In this document: positions 33,648 through 45,079 of the stretch, in pieces
Numbering within the stretch: the first letter of the stretch is position 1
How the letters are laid out: each line of letters begins with the position of its first letter
Assembly (NCBI GenBank): GCA_032629725.1
Contig: JAFEVB010000012.1
Span: 1,488,001-1,552,000, forward strand
Origin: Gremmenia infestans
Lineage: Eukaryota > Ascomycota > Leotiomycetes > Helotiales > Hamatocanthoscyphaceae
DNA: 64,000 nt
Reading direction: 5' to 3'
Notes under the pieces: generated by a model
The model's database searches: none
What the model was told of the DNA's origin: nothing
The model's input: the letters and a program-made list of their open reading frames with translations, nothing else
Position numbers and translations under genes: made by a program

Positions 33648-36529
33648 ATGGCTGAGAAAGAAGAAGATTTCTCCTCTTTGCCGTTGCCAGACAGATTTCA
33701 ACACAAGGTATGCCCGCATCTCTTTCAGTCAATGTCTCAAGCGCATGGACCTGGCTGAACCCCTCCACCAGATATGGAAAGTCCGAAAGGCGGGCTACGA
33801 AGATGCTGCCAAACAGTTTGAAATTACGCCAGACGAGCACGATCCGGCATTTAAACCGTTCCTACATGAGCCAAGTCTATGGAAGGGAGCTGTAGCAGAC
33901 TCTAATGTTGCGGCCCAGCAAGATGGTATTGCGGCGCTATGTGCTTTTCTCAAATTCGGTGGACGGGAAGGTTGCACAAGGTATGTCACAAGGTCAGGCA
34001 TGAGGCAATTTCACTGACCCGGTTATTCAGAACGAGAAGTCACACTGTGACATCTATAGCCGAAAAGGGACTTTCTTCTACAAGAGCAGCAACAAAAGCA
34101 TCATCTCTGGAGGCCATTTTGCTTTACATCGAATTAGATACCGCTGCACCTATCATAGAAGACCTCCTTCCCGGGGTTTCCAACAAGCAGCCCAAGGTCA
34201 TCGCAGCTACATTAGCAGCATTGACAGCTGTAATCCACAACTATGGCTGCAAAACAGTCGATCCAAAACCTATCCTCAAGATCTTACCAAAAGCCTTCGG
34301 TCATGCCGATAAAAATGTACGAGCAGAGGCTACAAATCTTGCAGTGGAGTTCTACAGATGGCTAAGGGAAGCCATGAAACCTATGTTCTGGGGAGATCTC
34401 AAACCGACCCAACAAACGGATATGGATGCCCAGTTCGAGAAGATCAAGGCGGAGCCAACACCAAAGCAAGAACGATTCTTACGATCCCAGCAAGCCGCAA
34501 TGTCACGAGCTCCTCCACCAGGTGCAGAGCCTGAAGAAGAGGATGAGCTCGAAGAGGAACCAGTTGTAATCGACGCATTTGATTTAGCGGAACCTCAAGA
34601 AGTTCTGTCCAAGGTACCAGCTGATTTCCACGACAACTTGGCTTCATCCAAATGGAAGGAGCGGAAGGACGCCGTTGAAGCGCTTTACACGGTTCTAAAT
34701 GTCCCGAGAATTAAAGAGGGTGATTATGGTGACATTGTGAGAGGATTAGCGAAATGCATGAAGGACGCCAATGTCGCCGTTGTTACACAAGCCGCACAGT
34801 GTATTGAAGTTCTAGCCAAAGGAATGAGGAAACCCTTTTCCAAGTACCGTGCCATGGTTACTGGTCCAATTATGGAGAGGCTAAAGGAGAAGAAGGCATC
34901 TGTTTCCGATGCTCTCGGCGCTGCTCTAGATCAAGTCTTCCTTGCAACAAACCTATCGGACAATTTAGAAGAAATCCTTGAGTTTTTGAAGCACAAAAAC
35001 CCTCAGGTCAAGGAAGGGACTATGAAATACTTAATTAGGTGTCTGAAGACGACGCGCGAAGCACCGACGAAGCAAGAGGTCGCGTCAATATCAGAGGCAG
35101 CGAAGAAGTTGCTGTCCGAATCGGGAGAAGTATTGCGATCTGGAGGAGCAGAGATAATAGGTACAGTCATGAAGATTATGGGGGAGCGAGCCATGGGACC
35201 ACATCTTGAAGGACTTGATGATATCAGAAAGACGAAAATCAAGGAGTTCTTTGACACTGCCGAAGTCAAAGCAAAAGATAAACCAAAGCCCCCACCGGCT
35301 GCTGCTGCTCCTCGTGCCGCTCCCGCAGCCGCGCCTCGAAAGGTCGTCGGGAAGAAGGCTGCACCAAAAAAGGCCGTTGCTCCAAGTATATATGCTCAAG
35401 AAGCTCCATTAGCTCCTCAACCTACAGCAAGGAGTAAACTCGGGGCGCCGAAAGTTGGTGGTCTGAAAGCACCAATAAAACGCGTACTCCCTGGACCCGG
35501 AGGAGCACCGTCAACAGCGTCCCCTCGACGTCCTGCTGCTCAACCACCCCCACCTGAAGAAGAGGCACCTCCTCCGCCGCGCCTTGGCTTGGGCCGTGGT
35601 CTCGCTGGTCGTCCTCTCGCAAAGGCACCTGTAGTGAATCCTCCTTCACCTGTCCCAATGTCACCACCTCCAAATCCAGGCATGAGTCCTGTCGAACGAG
35701 CCGAGTTAGAAGAGCTCCGATTAGACAAAGACCGTTTACTACGACAAGCCGACGACTTCCGCCAAGAACGCTCACGCCTCAACTCCGAGGTGCAAGAACT
35801 GAAGAACCAAAATGCCCAACTAATCGAAGATCACACCCGAGACGTCCTCTCGATCAAAGCCAAAGAAACCCAACTTGTGCGCGCTCGATCAGATTGTGAA
35901 GCTGCGGAAGCGATGTGTGGACAGCTACGTAGAGAAATGGAGAGACTGAAGCGCGCTCTGACAACTGCAGAACGTGTCAACAGTCCTCCTGTCGGTCTCC
36001 CTAGCCCGGGTCGCGATGGCTTCAATGACGAAGCGGGTATCTATCGTGACACAGGCATGTACGGCGCGGCGCAAGACACTAGCTCTCGCGCCGGCTTCAA
36101 TAGTCGAGGTCGTATGTCCTACACCTCTACCCTCTCTGAAGAAAAGGAAAATACTGGGGACGGTTTATCTGGTACTTATGGTCGCAGTAAATTCAGTCCC
36201 GAATTACGGAATGGCAGGACCAGCGCAGCGAGCGGTAGTGGAGGGAGGAGTAGTCCCGCCCCGCCGCCGGCTTACCAAAGTCGAATTGCCAGAGACACAG
36301 GCAGTAACTATAGTGGGGACAGTGGTGGGCGCGGAGAGGCGGGTGGGAACAATGGACAGGGCGTTGAGAGTTGGAAACGTGCTGCGGAGGTTACAAGTGC
36401 GTTGAAGTTGAAGATTGAGCAGATGAAGGTACGTCTTTTTCCTTCCCATTACCTCATCCCTTCAAACCAAATATTGCACGTACTAATTGAAATTTTGCAT
36501 AGGCAAGACAGGGTATTTCGCGGCCTTGA
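33648..36529 (+). CDS. XMAP215/Stu2/Alp14-type microtubule polymerase
   Basis: TOG-domain protein that adds tubulin at microtubule plus ends and kinetochores. Exons: 33648-33707, 33772-33980, 34031-36428, 36503-36529; introns are GT-AG (64, 50 and 74 nt) and the product is 897 residues. TOG1 spans about residues 20-240 (start IWKVRKAGYEDAAKQFE; a basic T-R-S-H-T-V-T-S-I-A-E-K-G-L turn at the exon junction). TOG2 spans about 287-510 (FHDNLASSKWKERKDAVEAL and further repeats). Next comes an A/P/K-rich basic linker that should bind the lattice, then a coiled coil at about 647-736 (ELEELRLDKDRLLRQADDFR), a Ser/Gly-rich region and a short C-terminal helix, EVTSALKLKIEQMK. The last exon encodes only ARQGISRP. 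Two TOG domains plus a coiled coil is the fungal dimeric form. It is divergent from LIS1, another plus-end factor. Confidence 0.94.
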
Positions 36530-39500
36530 TTTATTTTATGGAGTAGTGCAGCATTTCCGGCGAAGGGAGCAAGCAGGTCTTTTTTCAATGTTTTCTATCG
36601 GGCAATAGGGGCATGATGACGAATGAACTTTTCTGTGTATGTGTATAGACTCATGTATCCATTGTTCTAATTAATACATTTATCATACTTCACTGAGTAT
36701 TGTCCTGGGGCATTGGTGGGGTGTGAGGGAGGGTGTGTTCTCGGGTTCTCGCTTATTATGACGATTCCTTTTTTCGGTTAAACGCGGAAGAGCCCCCTAG
36801 CCCCTGGACTCAAGCTTGGGGGGTCATGGTGTTGATGTGAAGTCTTGTGATCTTCGGAGGAAGTTGGAGGTGGGTAAATTCGGTAAAGGTGTGACTGTGG
36901 TATGGTATCATAGGCGTTTAGGATCAAGGGTACATGAGGACAGCTTGTACACGTTATTTGGCGTGCTTTTCTTCGTAACAATCCAGCTTGTTGTTTTCTT
37001 TGATTGGGTGCTAACAGGTTCATGGTTCGGGCCGTTCTTATGTGAGGTTGACATCTAGCTTGGTGGTGAGTGGAAGTGGAAGGCAGGTAGGTGGTACGTA
37101 TCATCAGTGGGAAAGTCTCTCTTCCCATTGGCGGCGGACGGTAAGTCTTTCTTCCAGTCGTACTCTAGCTCAGTCTAGTTTTTGTTTGAGTCTAGATCTA
37201 GGCAGGGAGATGGAAGGTGATGCTTTAGAAATGAGGTAGGGTTGCTTGCTTGCTTCCTGTCTTGTTCTCATACATACGGAGCAGGGTTCGGGTTTAGTAG
37301 CTGTCCAGTCTGCTTTTTGCACAACCGTAGGTAGGTCATTGGGGATCCTCTTTCTTGCTTGAGGAGAGGGTTCTTGACAGGCTGGCGCCAGCTGCGGCTT
37401 TGGATGATGCCGGGCCTGTTGGATCCAGGCGCCTGCGGTGGTGTGGTGAAGAAAAAGCATTTGCTACTACGCTGAGGGGAAGGAGGTCGTGGGGGTTTGG
37501 ACAACGGCTGTCCGTCGGTCGTTACCCGTGGACGGAGGAAGGATTACAAGCATCCGCAAACAGAGTTTTCTCACGAATCTTGGGATCCTATCCAGAGATG
37601 TCTGTCGTAAAGTGCACTCGCTGGTCATACAGTGTCATTCAGAAACAGTAACCCGGTCTACCCCTCGTTTAGGAAGACACTTTAGGGAGACCTTTGGACT
37701 GGTATTTTCATTACGTTGCTTTGGTCGCTTTTGGTGTTTTCTCTTCCTGGCTATGTTCTTGCCTGTGTCGTACATCGCATGATTTACGTATGGAGTATAT
37801 TGTCGACGTGACACATCAATATGAAAGCATGGAAGGATTGGATCAATACTTGTTACTCGCACGTCCAAATTCCTGATTGGATGCCATTGAATGTTCTTGT
37901 ATGAGAGTAGCGGAGTCATGCTCATGCCATCCAATCCAGAGGTGCCAGGTGGAACAGATGGATGCCCAGGGCCCGCGTTCGGCACGGGTGTGTGTGCATT
38001 GGTATCCGATCTGTGAGATTCCTGAGTGGCTGCGGGATCGAGCTTTGACATGTGGTAAGAGGTGGTCCATGGAAAAAGGGCTGTGATCCCGGTGGTGGAA
38101 ATCATACAGGTGTTTTGGCGCTTTCCTTCTGATTGGGTTCTGGATATCAACAATACCAGTCTTCCTCTTGATTGGACTCTAATGCGCAGTCCTCCCGCGT
38201 ATTGTGTCTGCAACGTCATTTAAGGAGGCTGTTAAGTTGCCCAAGCAATATGTTAGAGTAGTCTCCTTGTACGGGCTGGACCCTTCGAAAGGGGGTTTGA
38301 GTGTTGACCTCGACTGCTGGGTTGTGATGCTACTATCGTGGTGGTTGCCTAGCACTCTAAGTTGTGGGGTGCTTTAGAGGTAACATCACCTCAAAACTAT
38401 ATATTTGGCCTGTACAATATAATTTGAGCATGTTTGATACAGAGCCTGCGCGGGAGCATTCATAGAAGCCGAGCTGAGGGATTTATGTTGAAGTTCTTGG
38501 TGGGGCTGGTTGGATTGGAAGTCAACGGGCAGTCTCCCACGTATTTCTTTGGAGGCCTAGAAAGTCAGAAAGAGCTTTAGTAGAGATTTTTAAGAATGTG
38601 ACCAAATTAAATAACTAGCCACTGGTCATTTTCCTCGTGCAGCTTTCTTGTTGAAAAACATGGAAGTGCGGCCGGGAAAGGGAGTCTCGCATCCAGGTTT
38701 CTCAAGAAAGGGGGAAAATGTACGAAATGTTTCATCAAGCTGGACGCCTTATAATATACCATTAAAATAGTTGGTCCCCTCAAAAAACTTAACCTAATCT
38801 GTAGACTTAGCTAAAGCATGTCAAAGCATGTCAAAACATGCCTTAGAAACAAGTCGAAAGAGCGAAATGATGAGTACAGCCGCCATGCTTTCAACGCCAA
38901 ACTTGCGCTGATTTCGTAGAGATATGATACGGGATTTCTACCCCGTAGGACTTGGACATCAATTCAACTTAGTGCTTATTTCTACGAGGCACGCAATTGC
39001 TTATAAGGAATTTAAAACTCGTTGGTGTTATGTTGACTCTCGGCAGCCCCCTTTTGCCGGAATATACGTTGGCAAGAACTCGTCTAAATTGACCGAAAGA
39101 CACACAACCTACAACATTCTTTGCTTCAAGTGCCTTACGATACTAAACAGATACTGATATTGGACTTAATCTACCTGACTCCATCGCTCGAAGTGCTCAA
39201 TACGCCTGAACGTTGCAGCATATGCAGCTAGCTGCCCTTCGAATCACTTTCGTATTTCATGCTCCACACTGTTCATCCCATGGAGTGCTATATATCGGCA
39301 TGGAAACAGTTATCAAAATGACTTGTTTTATGATAAGATGCCACTAGTAGAGAGGTTGCGATTAGTGGAAGACCTGAGCGGATATATGCATATTTGATAA
39401 TGTGAATGACTCAAGAGATATATCGGACTTCAAACCAAACAGAGAACGCTCGTCCATGAATCTTGTCAGCAACATGACGCCTTTCTCCTAGTCCGTAGTG

Positions 39501-40673
39501 CTCATCTGTGTGGCTTCTGCACAAATCCGAATATCGGGGTACCCCGAGACACATCCCCCACCATTGAAGTGATCGCGGCAAGCAGCGGGATAAAGTTCAA
39601 CACTCGGTCGAAGTTATGTCAAGCAAACAACCCGTGGGGGAGTTTGGATCACATTGTAGTCTTTGCCGCAGCAGTGCGGAGTGGGGGCTTACTTGCTACA
39701 TTGTGAGCATTTTGTCCTTGACTTCCTTTTGATGGTTCACTGCTCCGGAGTCCGGCTGGTTTGAAGGATCCTGATCTTTTACTAAACCCAGAAGGAAATC
39801 TGAAGTCAAGAAGATCAAGAAGTAGTCGCATGGAATGTTCATATGGTCTCGGACTCGGAGAATGTAAAATGCCTCACCCTCCTGTTCATTGTTTCTCTCC
39901 TTAAGCCGCCCCCAGATGACCTCTTCTGACCCTAAGTTTAAACCCTCCCGATTGAAGATCATTCTTCGGGCTTGACCTTCGCTTGCATCGGATGCCCCGA
40001 AGGAATTCCTCCCTGGAGAAAAGCCCAACTGGGGATACGCTCTCATCATAGGACATTGAAATTTCGACTAGTACAAAGTAAAACTATATGACGCGTATTA
40101 CGTACATTGATTGTCCAGCCATTTGAAACTTGATAGTCTCAAGGGTTTGAGGGTTAACCCGGAGCTACTGGAATAGATAGTCTTCCACGAAGCTTCTTGA
40201 TTAAGTTCCGTCAAGATCGTCTCTCCCTGATTGCCGGGTGTGATTTCGCCAGCATGGGTCAAGACCTAGGTACTTCGGTGGAATGTAACGGTACTCCGCA
40301 AGTACAGTAACGGCCGAAAGCCGCTCGTTTCGACTATCCAATCAACGGTTCTGGAGTAAGGGGAACTTGTAGGAATTTGGGAAGTTATACTTCTGCATCT
40401 TGGTCATGGTTGCATCTCTAGATTACAGTATCAAGGCCATTTTTTTTAGGTACACTATATACGGTGTACTATAGTGTCTCGTAGAATCGCGGACCGGCGC
40501 GTTCCAGTCTCACATCGTAGATTTATACAAAGCCACTGCGGCGATGCGTTGGATGGGAGGTATTGGTTCTTGAATCTCGGGTCGGTGAGTGATCTCTCGG
40601 CGAGATCATAGCGAGCGAGCTCAGGCCACTCTTTATGGAAAGTGTCATGAGTGCCTGCCTCGATTTGTCTGTC

Positions 40674-40701
40674 GTTCACGGTTCACGGTTCACGGTTCAC
40701 C
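40674..40701. repeat. (GTTCACG)n tandem repeat
   Basis: Three copies of GTTCACG followed by GTTCACC, immediately upstream of a small minus-strand open frame. Confidence 0.95.
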
Positions 40702-42039
40702 GCTTGCCCATCCGTCAGCAAACGAGCCTGATCCGGCCTCAGCTCTCTAAGGGTTGCGTGAGGTCTCGAAATATATCTCACCATCCGGTCATCTGAGACA
40801 AGAGGCACAGCTTGCTGGAGGAATGACATATTCACGTAAATGATTTACTTTGTGTATTGAATTTCTGGTTTCTTAACCTAATATTTGTTAATGCAATGTA
40901 ATGAATGCTTTTGACCTTCATTCGGACTCATATATACCTCGTTTATTTACAATGCAGTACTAAAACCATCTCCTAGCGGGTAGGGTCACGATTCTTGATC
41001 AAGGAATAGATTCAAATGTACGGAGTTACATGAAACCTGCATACGTGGACATAACTCGTAACTCGTAAGATACCTTTATAGGTGTCTGCACCGAATTTTT
41101 CTTTTACTTGCTAGAATATTTCACGATATAATAAGTAATCCATAGACAGGCCGGGTCGGAAGAATGTGATAGGAAGTCCATGCATATAATCCATGAAAAG
41201 ACGTTAGGAATTCGGTAGCAGTACAAATCCGGTAGCCCCTAATGCAGGTGATATGGAAGAACCTTGGTACCGAAGCACCGCACCTCATGCAGAGAATACG
41301 CATTCGAGGGGTAAAGGGTGAGAATGGAGGGGCCGCTAGAATGTTTACCAGACTTTACCCAGCCTCTTTTGGTACTCGGGACAAGCATCCCGTCACCCAG
41401 AGTCCAAGTAAACGTGGACTTGGGATGAGAAATGATGGTAGATGGGAGGCAAAAATAGACAGGCAATTTAATTCTACGTGATGGGACAAGGTTGAGAAGC
41501 ATGCGGCGTAGACATACAGTACTGGACCCGGCCCCTGAGTTCATACAGATTAGGTTAGACGACCGACCCCCCACAGCTGTCAGATCGTGTGTAACAAGAC
41601 CGTGCCACCTGGCACCTCTCAATGAACTTGATGAAGGAGAGTACTATATTTAACTTTTACTCCTCGTCAAGGATGAAGAGCTCGCCATGTCTATTTACTT
41701 TGCAATATTCCATCCACCCTTGCGTTTTCCGTTCAGATATAAAAATGAGCAGTCATATTCCTAGCCCTTGAAGGATTGACGACGTGGGACACTCGTCATT
41801 TACCAGCATATCCGTCCGGAGGTACAGTACCATCGGTCGTCCGAAGCCTATCCTATCTCACAGACGCGCCATGTATCATTTCCCGGGTTTATGTTCAATT
41901 CAGCGGTGTCAAAGCTTGGTGCAGTACTATGCTCATCCTCGTTCAGTGGTGGTAGTAGCCCTTCAAGAGAAGCTTGTCATGGTAAGAATTCATATATCAG
42001 CCGTCCAATATCCACACGAATGAGACTTTGTTGCCACAA

Positions 42040-42063
42040 CGCACGCACGCATGCACGCACGCA
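42040..42063. repeat. (CGCA)n microsatellite
   Basis: CGCACGCACGCATGCACGCA-type run; one unit carries a C-to-T change. Confidence 0.9.
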
Positions 42064-43170
42064 GGAGGGGGTTGCATGAGCCTTCGGCAATCTGACAGCG
42101 GCATTTCATGCTTCAAGACCAGGCTGGCTTCTTCAGCAGCTTCTTACAGGCTAAATCCTCACCAACGTCCCGAACGTCTGGAGTTTGGCGAAACGCTGTG
42201 TAACCTGCTCGATGTAACTCCCGACACTCTGCATTGATGTGCTGCCATATTTGATTCGATTCGACAAAGTTTTCTCGTTGCATTCTTCTCGTCTACCTTG
42301 TCCTTGTTTGCATGCTTTATTTTGTATGCTGTATATTGGATGGTTGAGGCCTACTGCATAAGTGGGTGATAATAACGGCGAGAGTAATTGCTTGAGCATG
42401 GAAGAAATTGGTGGAGGATCTCCTTTGAATGCTCCGAGACTTGTCTCGACATCTGCTGGCTAGTAGTATACAACACCAAGGCTGGTGATAGCGGATGATT
42501 GCTGCAGTGACTGTTCTGAACCGGGTTCTCGGGTTCCTACTCAATCTCGGGACCAGAGTACGGCTTGCACGGGATGTAGCAGCTGAAATCTCGGGCCAGG
42601 CAAGATCGCGCATGCATCTATCCTTGACTGCCATGCGGGACATCGAGTCCCGGAGGTCCCTTTCGTTGGTTTAAGAGCCGTATGCGCTTCAAGCGCGTAG
42701 TATGATGCAGTGACATGGAAGCTTCTTGAAATGGTTCGCAGGAAATCCCTTGTCAGTAGCACATTGTACTGCCACACGGCCTTGGTGATAGGACGAAGAA
42801 AGGCTTTTGCCAACCTGAATGATACAACTGACTGATGTATGTACAACCAACGGGCTTGTGCCGTTGGTTCCAAGCCAACCCCCACGTACCTTCCATTCCG
42901 AGGACTGTTGTTCCCCCTTCCCAAACGCCCCCCCCTTGATCATCCATTTCATGGGATATTAGTCCTGAAGACGCCGTTCCCAACTAAAGGCATGTACCCA
43001 AACCAAAACCGCCTGTCGCCCTATAATGACCTGAGAACATACCAAAACCCACCCATTTGTACAACAACAACACTGACGATCATATTTTGAGCCATGTTGG
43101 GTTGATAGCAGGGGCTCGGCAATCGCCTGTTTTATTAGATTAGTTTCCTGTTCCCATGAAATTTAATGCA

Positions 43171-43385
43171 TCACAACACACCACATTGTTCATCCAACCT
43201 ACAATATCTCGTCAGAGGGTCTTTCGGCCAACAGAGCAACGGATACCGTGAACAACTCACCTGAATTCGATAGCTACCACGGAGGGTGGACAACGCTTAT
43301 GTGTCGTCTCATAATTGGTACACCAAGCTCTGACGGTATAACGAACGTGGCCACAGCGATACTCGACCTGAGTATAGTTGCACAT
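43171..43385 (-). CDS. small cysteine-rich fungal protein, two exons
   Basis: Reconstructed 50-residue protein. Exon 1 is 43261-43385 (ATG at 43383-43385), the intron 43199-43260 (62 nt, GTGAGT...TTGTAG), and exon 2 43171-43198. The sequence begins MCNYTQVEYRCGHVRYTVRA, continues W-C-T-N-Y-E-T-T-H-K-R-C-P-P-S-V-V, and ends E-F-R-L-D-E-Q-C-G-V-L. The pattern C-x8-C-G-H-x-R-Y-x4-W-C-x6-H-K-R-C-P-P is one I recognise from short uncharacterised proteins common in Pezizomycotina. The Cys/His spacing suggests a small metal- or disulphide-stabilised fold. There is no signal peptide, so it is probably intracellular. It is the only convincing gene in a 12 kb gene-poor tract. The short length and the late Cys at residue 46 agree with the family, but the C-terminal exon is short and could be longer if another acceptor is used. 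Confidence 0.75.
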
Positions 43386-43964
43386 GGTGTTTCTAGTGCT
43401 GTGATATTGGGCAAGTAACAACTGGGGGTGTAAATTAGGTGGGATGTTGTTCTGTGCTGGACAATGTTTTGCTATGGCGGGGCAGTTTCGTATAATCGTT
43501 GTAACGAGAGTAATATGACGAGGGGTCTTTCGTGGGATGCACTGGTGTAATCCCTTCTGTCGTGACGAGACGAGATGCGAGTGGCCGTTCTAATAAACAG
43601 CGAGATCGATCTCTTGCTTCAAAGTAATGGCAAGAGTTGGGGAAGATGTAATGGTCTGAGGAAGGATATGACAATGGAGGATGTGCATGAATATATGTAA
43701 ACGATGTGTGTACGTAGTAGTCCAGAACAAAAAGGATGTGAGCACTACATATGTACGAATGATGCACCCCTCGATCTAGGTCCCACACGGGTGATTTCGG
43801 GCTATCCGGGATATTTGGAGCAATATTGCCTACTTGGGGTTAGGTTATAAATGCATTTCCAACCATATTGCTCTGTGTACAGTACTAATATGGTGAGAAG
43901 AATAAACCTCGTAATTACTTTTTAGTCCAGCAAGGAAGGTCTCCTTGAGAGCACAGGCAGGACA

Positions 43965-43987
43965 AGGACAGGACAGGACAGGACAGG
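43965..43987. repeat. (AGGAC)n microsatellite
   Basis: Four copies of AGGAC plus AGG. Confidence 0.95.
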
Positions 43988-44945
43988 GATCCCAAGCGAA
44001 TACTACAGTGTAATGCCCCGACTGCAGCTGCGCGGGACTCCATACAGTAACGGCTGGCTTCACTGGCTGCAGACAACCACCGCACGTGGGAACGTGGGAG
44101 TTGGGTGCCAATGAGCCCTAAACATGCAAGGGTCGTCCCTTCTGGACTTCCTTGACAGGACATGCGGGCCTCGAGTAGTTGATCGTGCGACCCCTAGGCC
44201 GGAATGAGTGTACTGTTCGGTACCTAGTCAGTACGGAGGAACGCACCTCTTACCTCTACGGATACGGAGGCCAGAAATCTACCGACTAAGCGGTGCACTT
44301 GGCACTGTGACTTGGCTTCGTACGTCTACGTCGTTAGTGAAAGTCTAATAGAGTGATGAAAGTCTAAAAAAGAGAAGGATTTTGCCGCTTTTGACATTCG
44401 GACTGTTGTAGACTTCATTAGAGTTTAGAGCGGTTCCGCTCAGAGAGTCAGATTCAGAGTCTCAGAGAGCTGCCGGGTTGTTTACAAGTCGGAGGCCGGA
44501 AGATTGTGATAGCAGCCTTTAGAGGCATAAGAAGGTGCCCGCATTGCATTGCATGTTAAAAACCACCAGGCTTGCAGCCTTGCATATATTCTGCATATAA
44601 CTCTTCCTAGAGCTCTAAGGATTCTTACTGCCGGCTACTTAATCTGCATAGAAAACATATAAATGATGATAGTAAGTAAGGATCCAGACGCTAATAAATA
44701 CTCTCCTTTACCCTTATGACAACCCTCAATTTCGAATTTTTTGGCAAGTTTAATAGTACTATCTAGTACGGAGTGTGGGGATAATGCTTGACATCTGGTC
44801 TGGTTTGATCGATGGGACCAGCTGATGCCGGCAAGCTAGTACCCATTGACCCCCAAAGTGGAACGTGGAACGTAAGCCTCCTTTTTGTCAGAAAATACGA
44901 TGCGAGCTCAATAGAGCAAAGGCGAGAGAAGATGAGATTGTCGGT

Positions 44946-45079
44946 GTACTTCGTCCCAGGCGTATCTATTATGCCAAGAATTCTATAGCAGGGGGGTAAA
45001 GAACAGTGGTAAACGCACCAAAGCAAGGTCCCCTTGCCCTGGTTTTCTTGGCACAATAGGTACGCCTGGGACGAAGTAC
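44946..45079. repeat. 35-bp inverted repeat with 64-bp loop
   Basis: The left arm 44946-44980 starts GTACTTCGTCCCAGGCGTAT. The right arm 45045-45079 is its reverse complement with only two mismatches, both transitions. The spacer is 64 bp. The whole could fold into a long hairpin; it may be a foldback element or MITE end pair. No protein is encoded inside and no target duplication is obvious. Confidence 0.9.

Larger units (their letters stand above)
36530..43170. other. gene desert, left part
   Basis: 6.6 kb with no gene I can support. Small open frames occur (such as 39696-40049 minus, 117 residues, and 40455-40679 minus, 74 residues) that look moderately protein-like but have no recognisable domain or clear splicing partners. 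Low-complexity words and a 7-bp tandem repeat are the only structure noted. No rRNA, tRNA or intact transposon was recognised. Confidence 0.4.

Noticed and set aside
39696..40049. 117-residue minus-strand open frame in the desert
   Set aside because: No domain, no convincing splice partner, and composition not clearly coding.
42317..42643. 108-residue minus-strand open frame
   Set aside because: Arg/Ser-rich without domain or codon pattern of a real gene.
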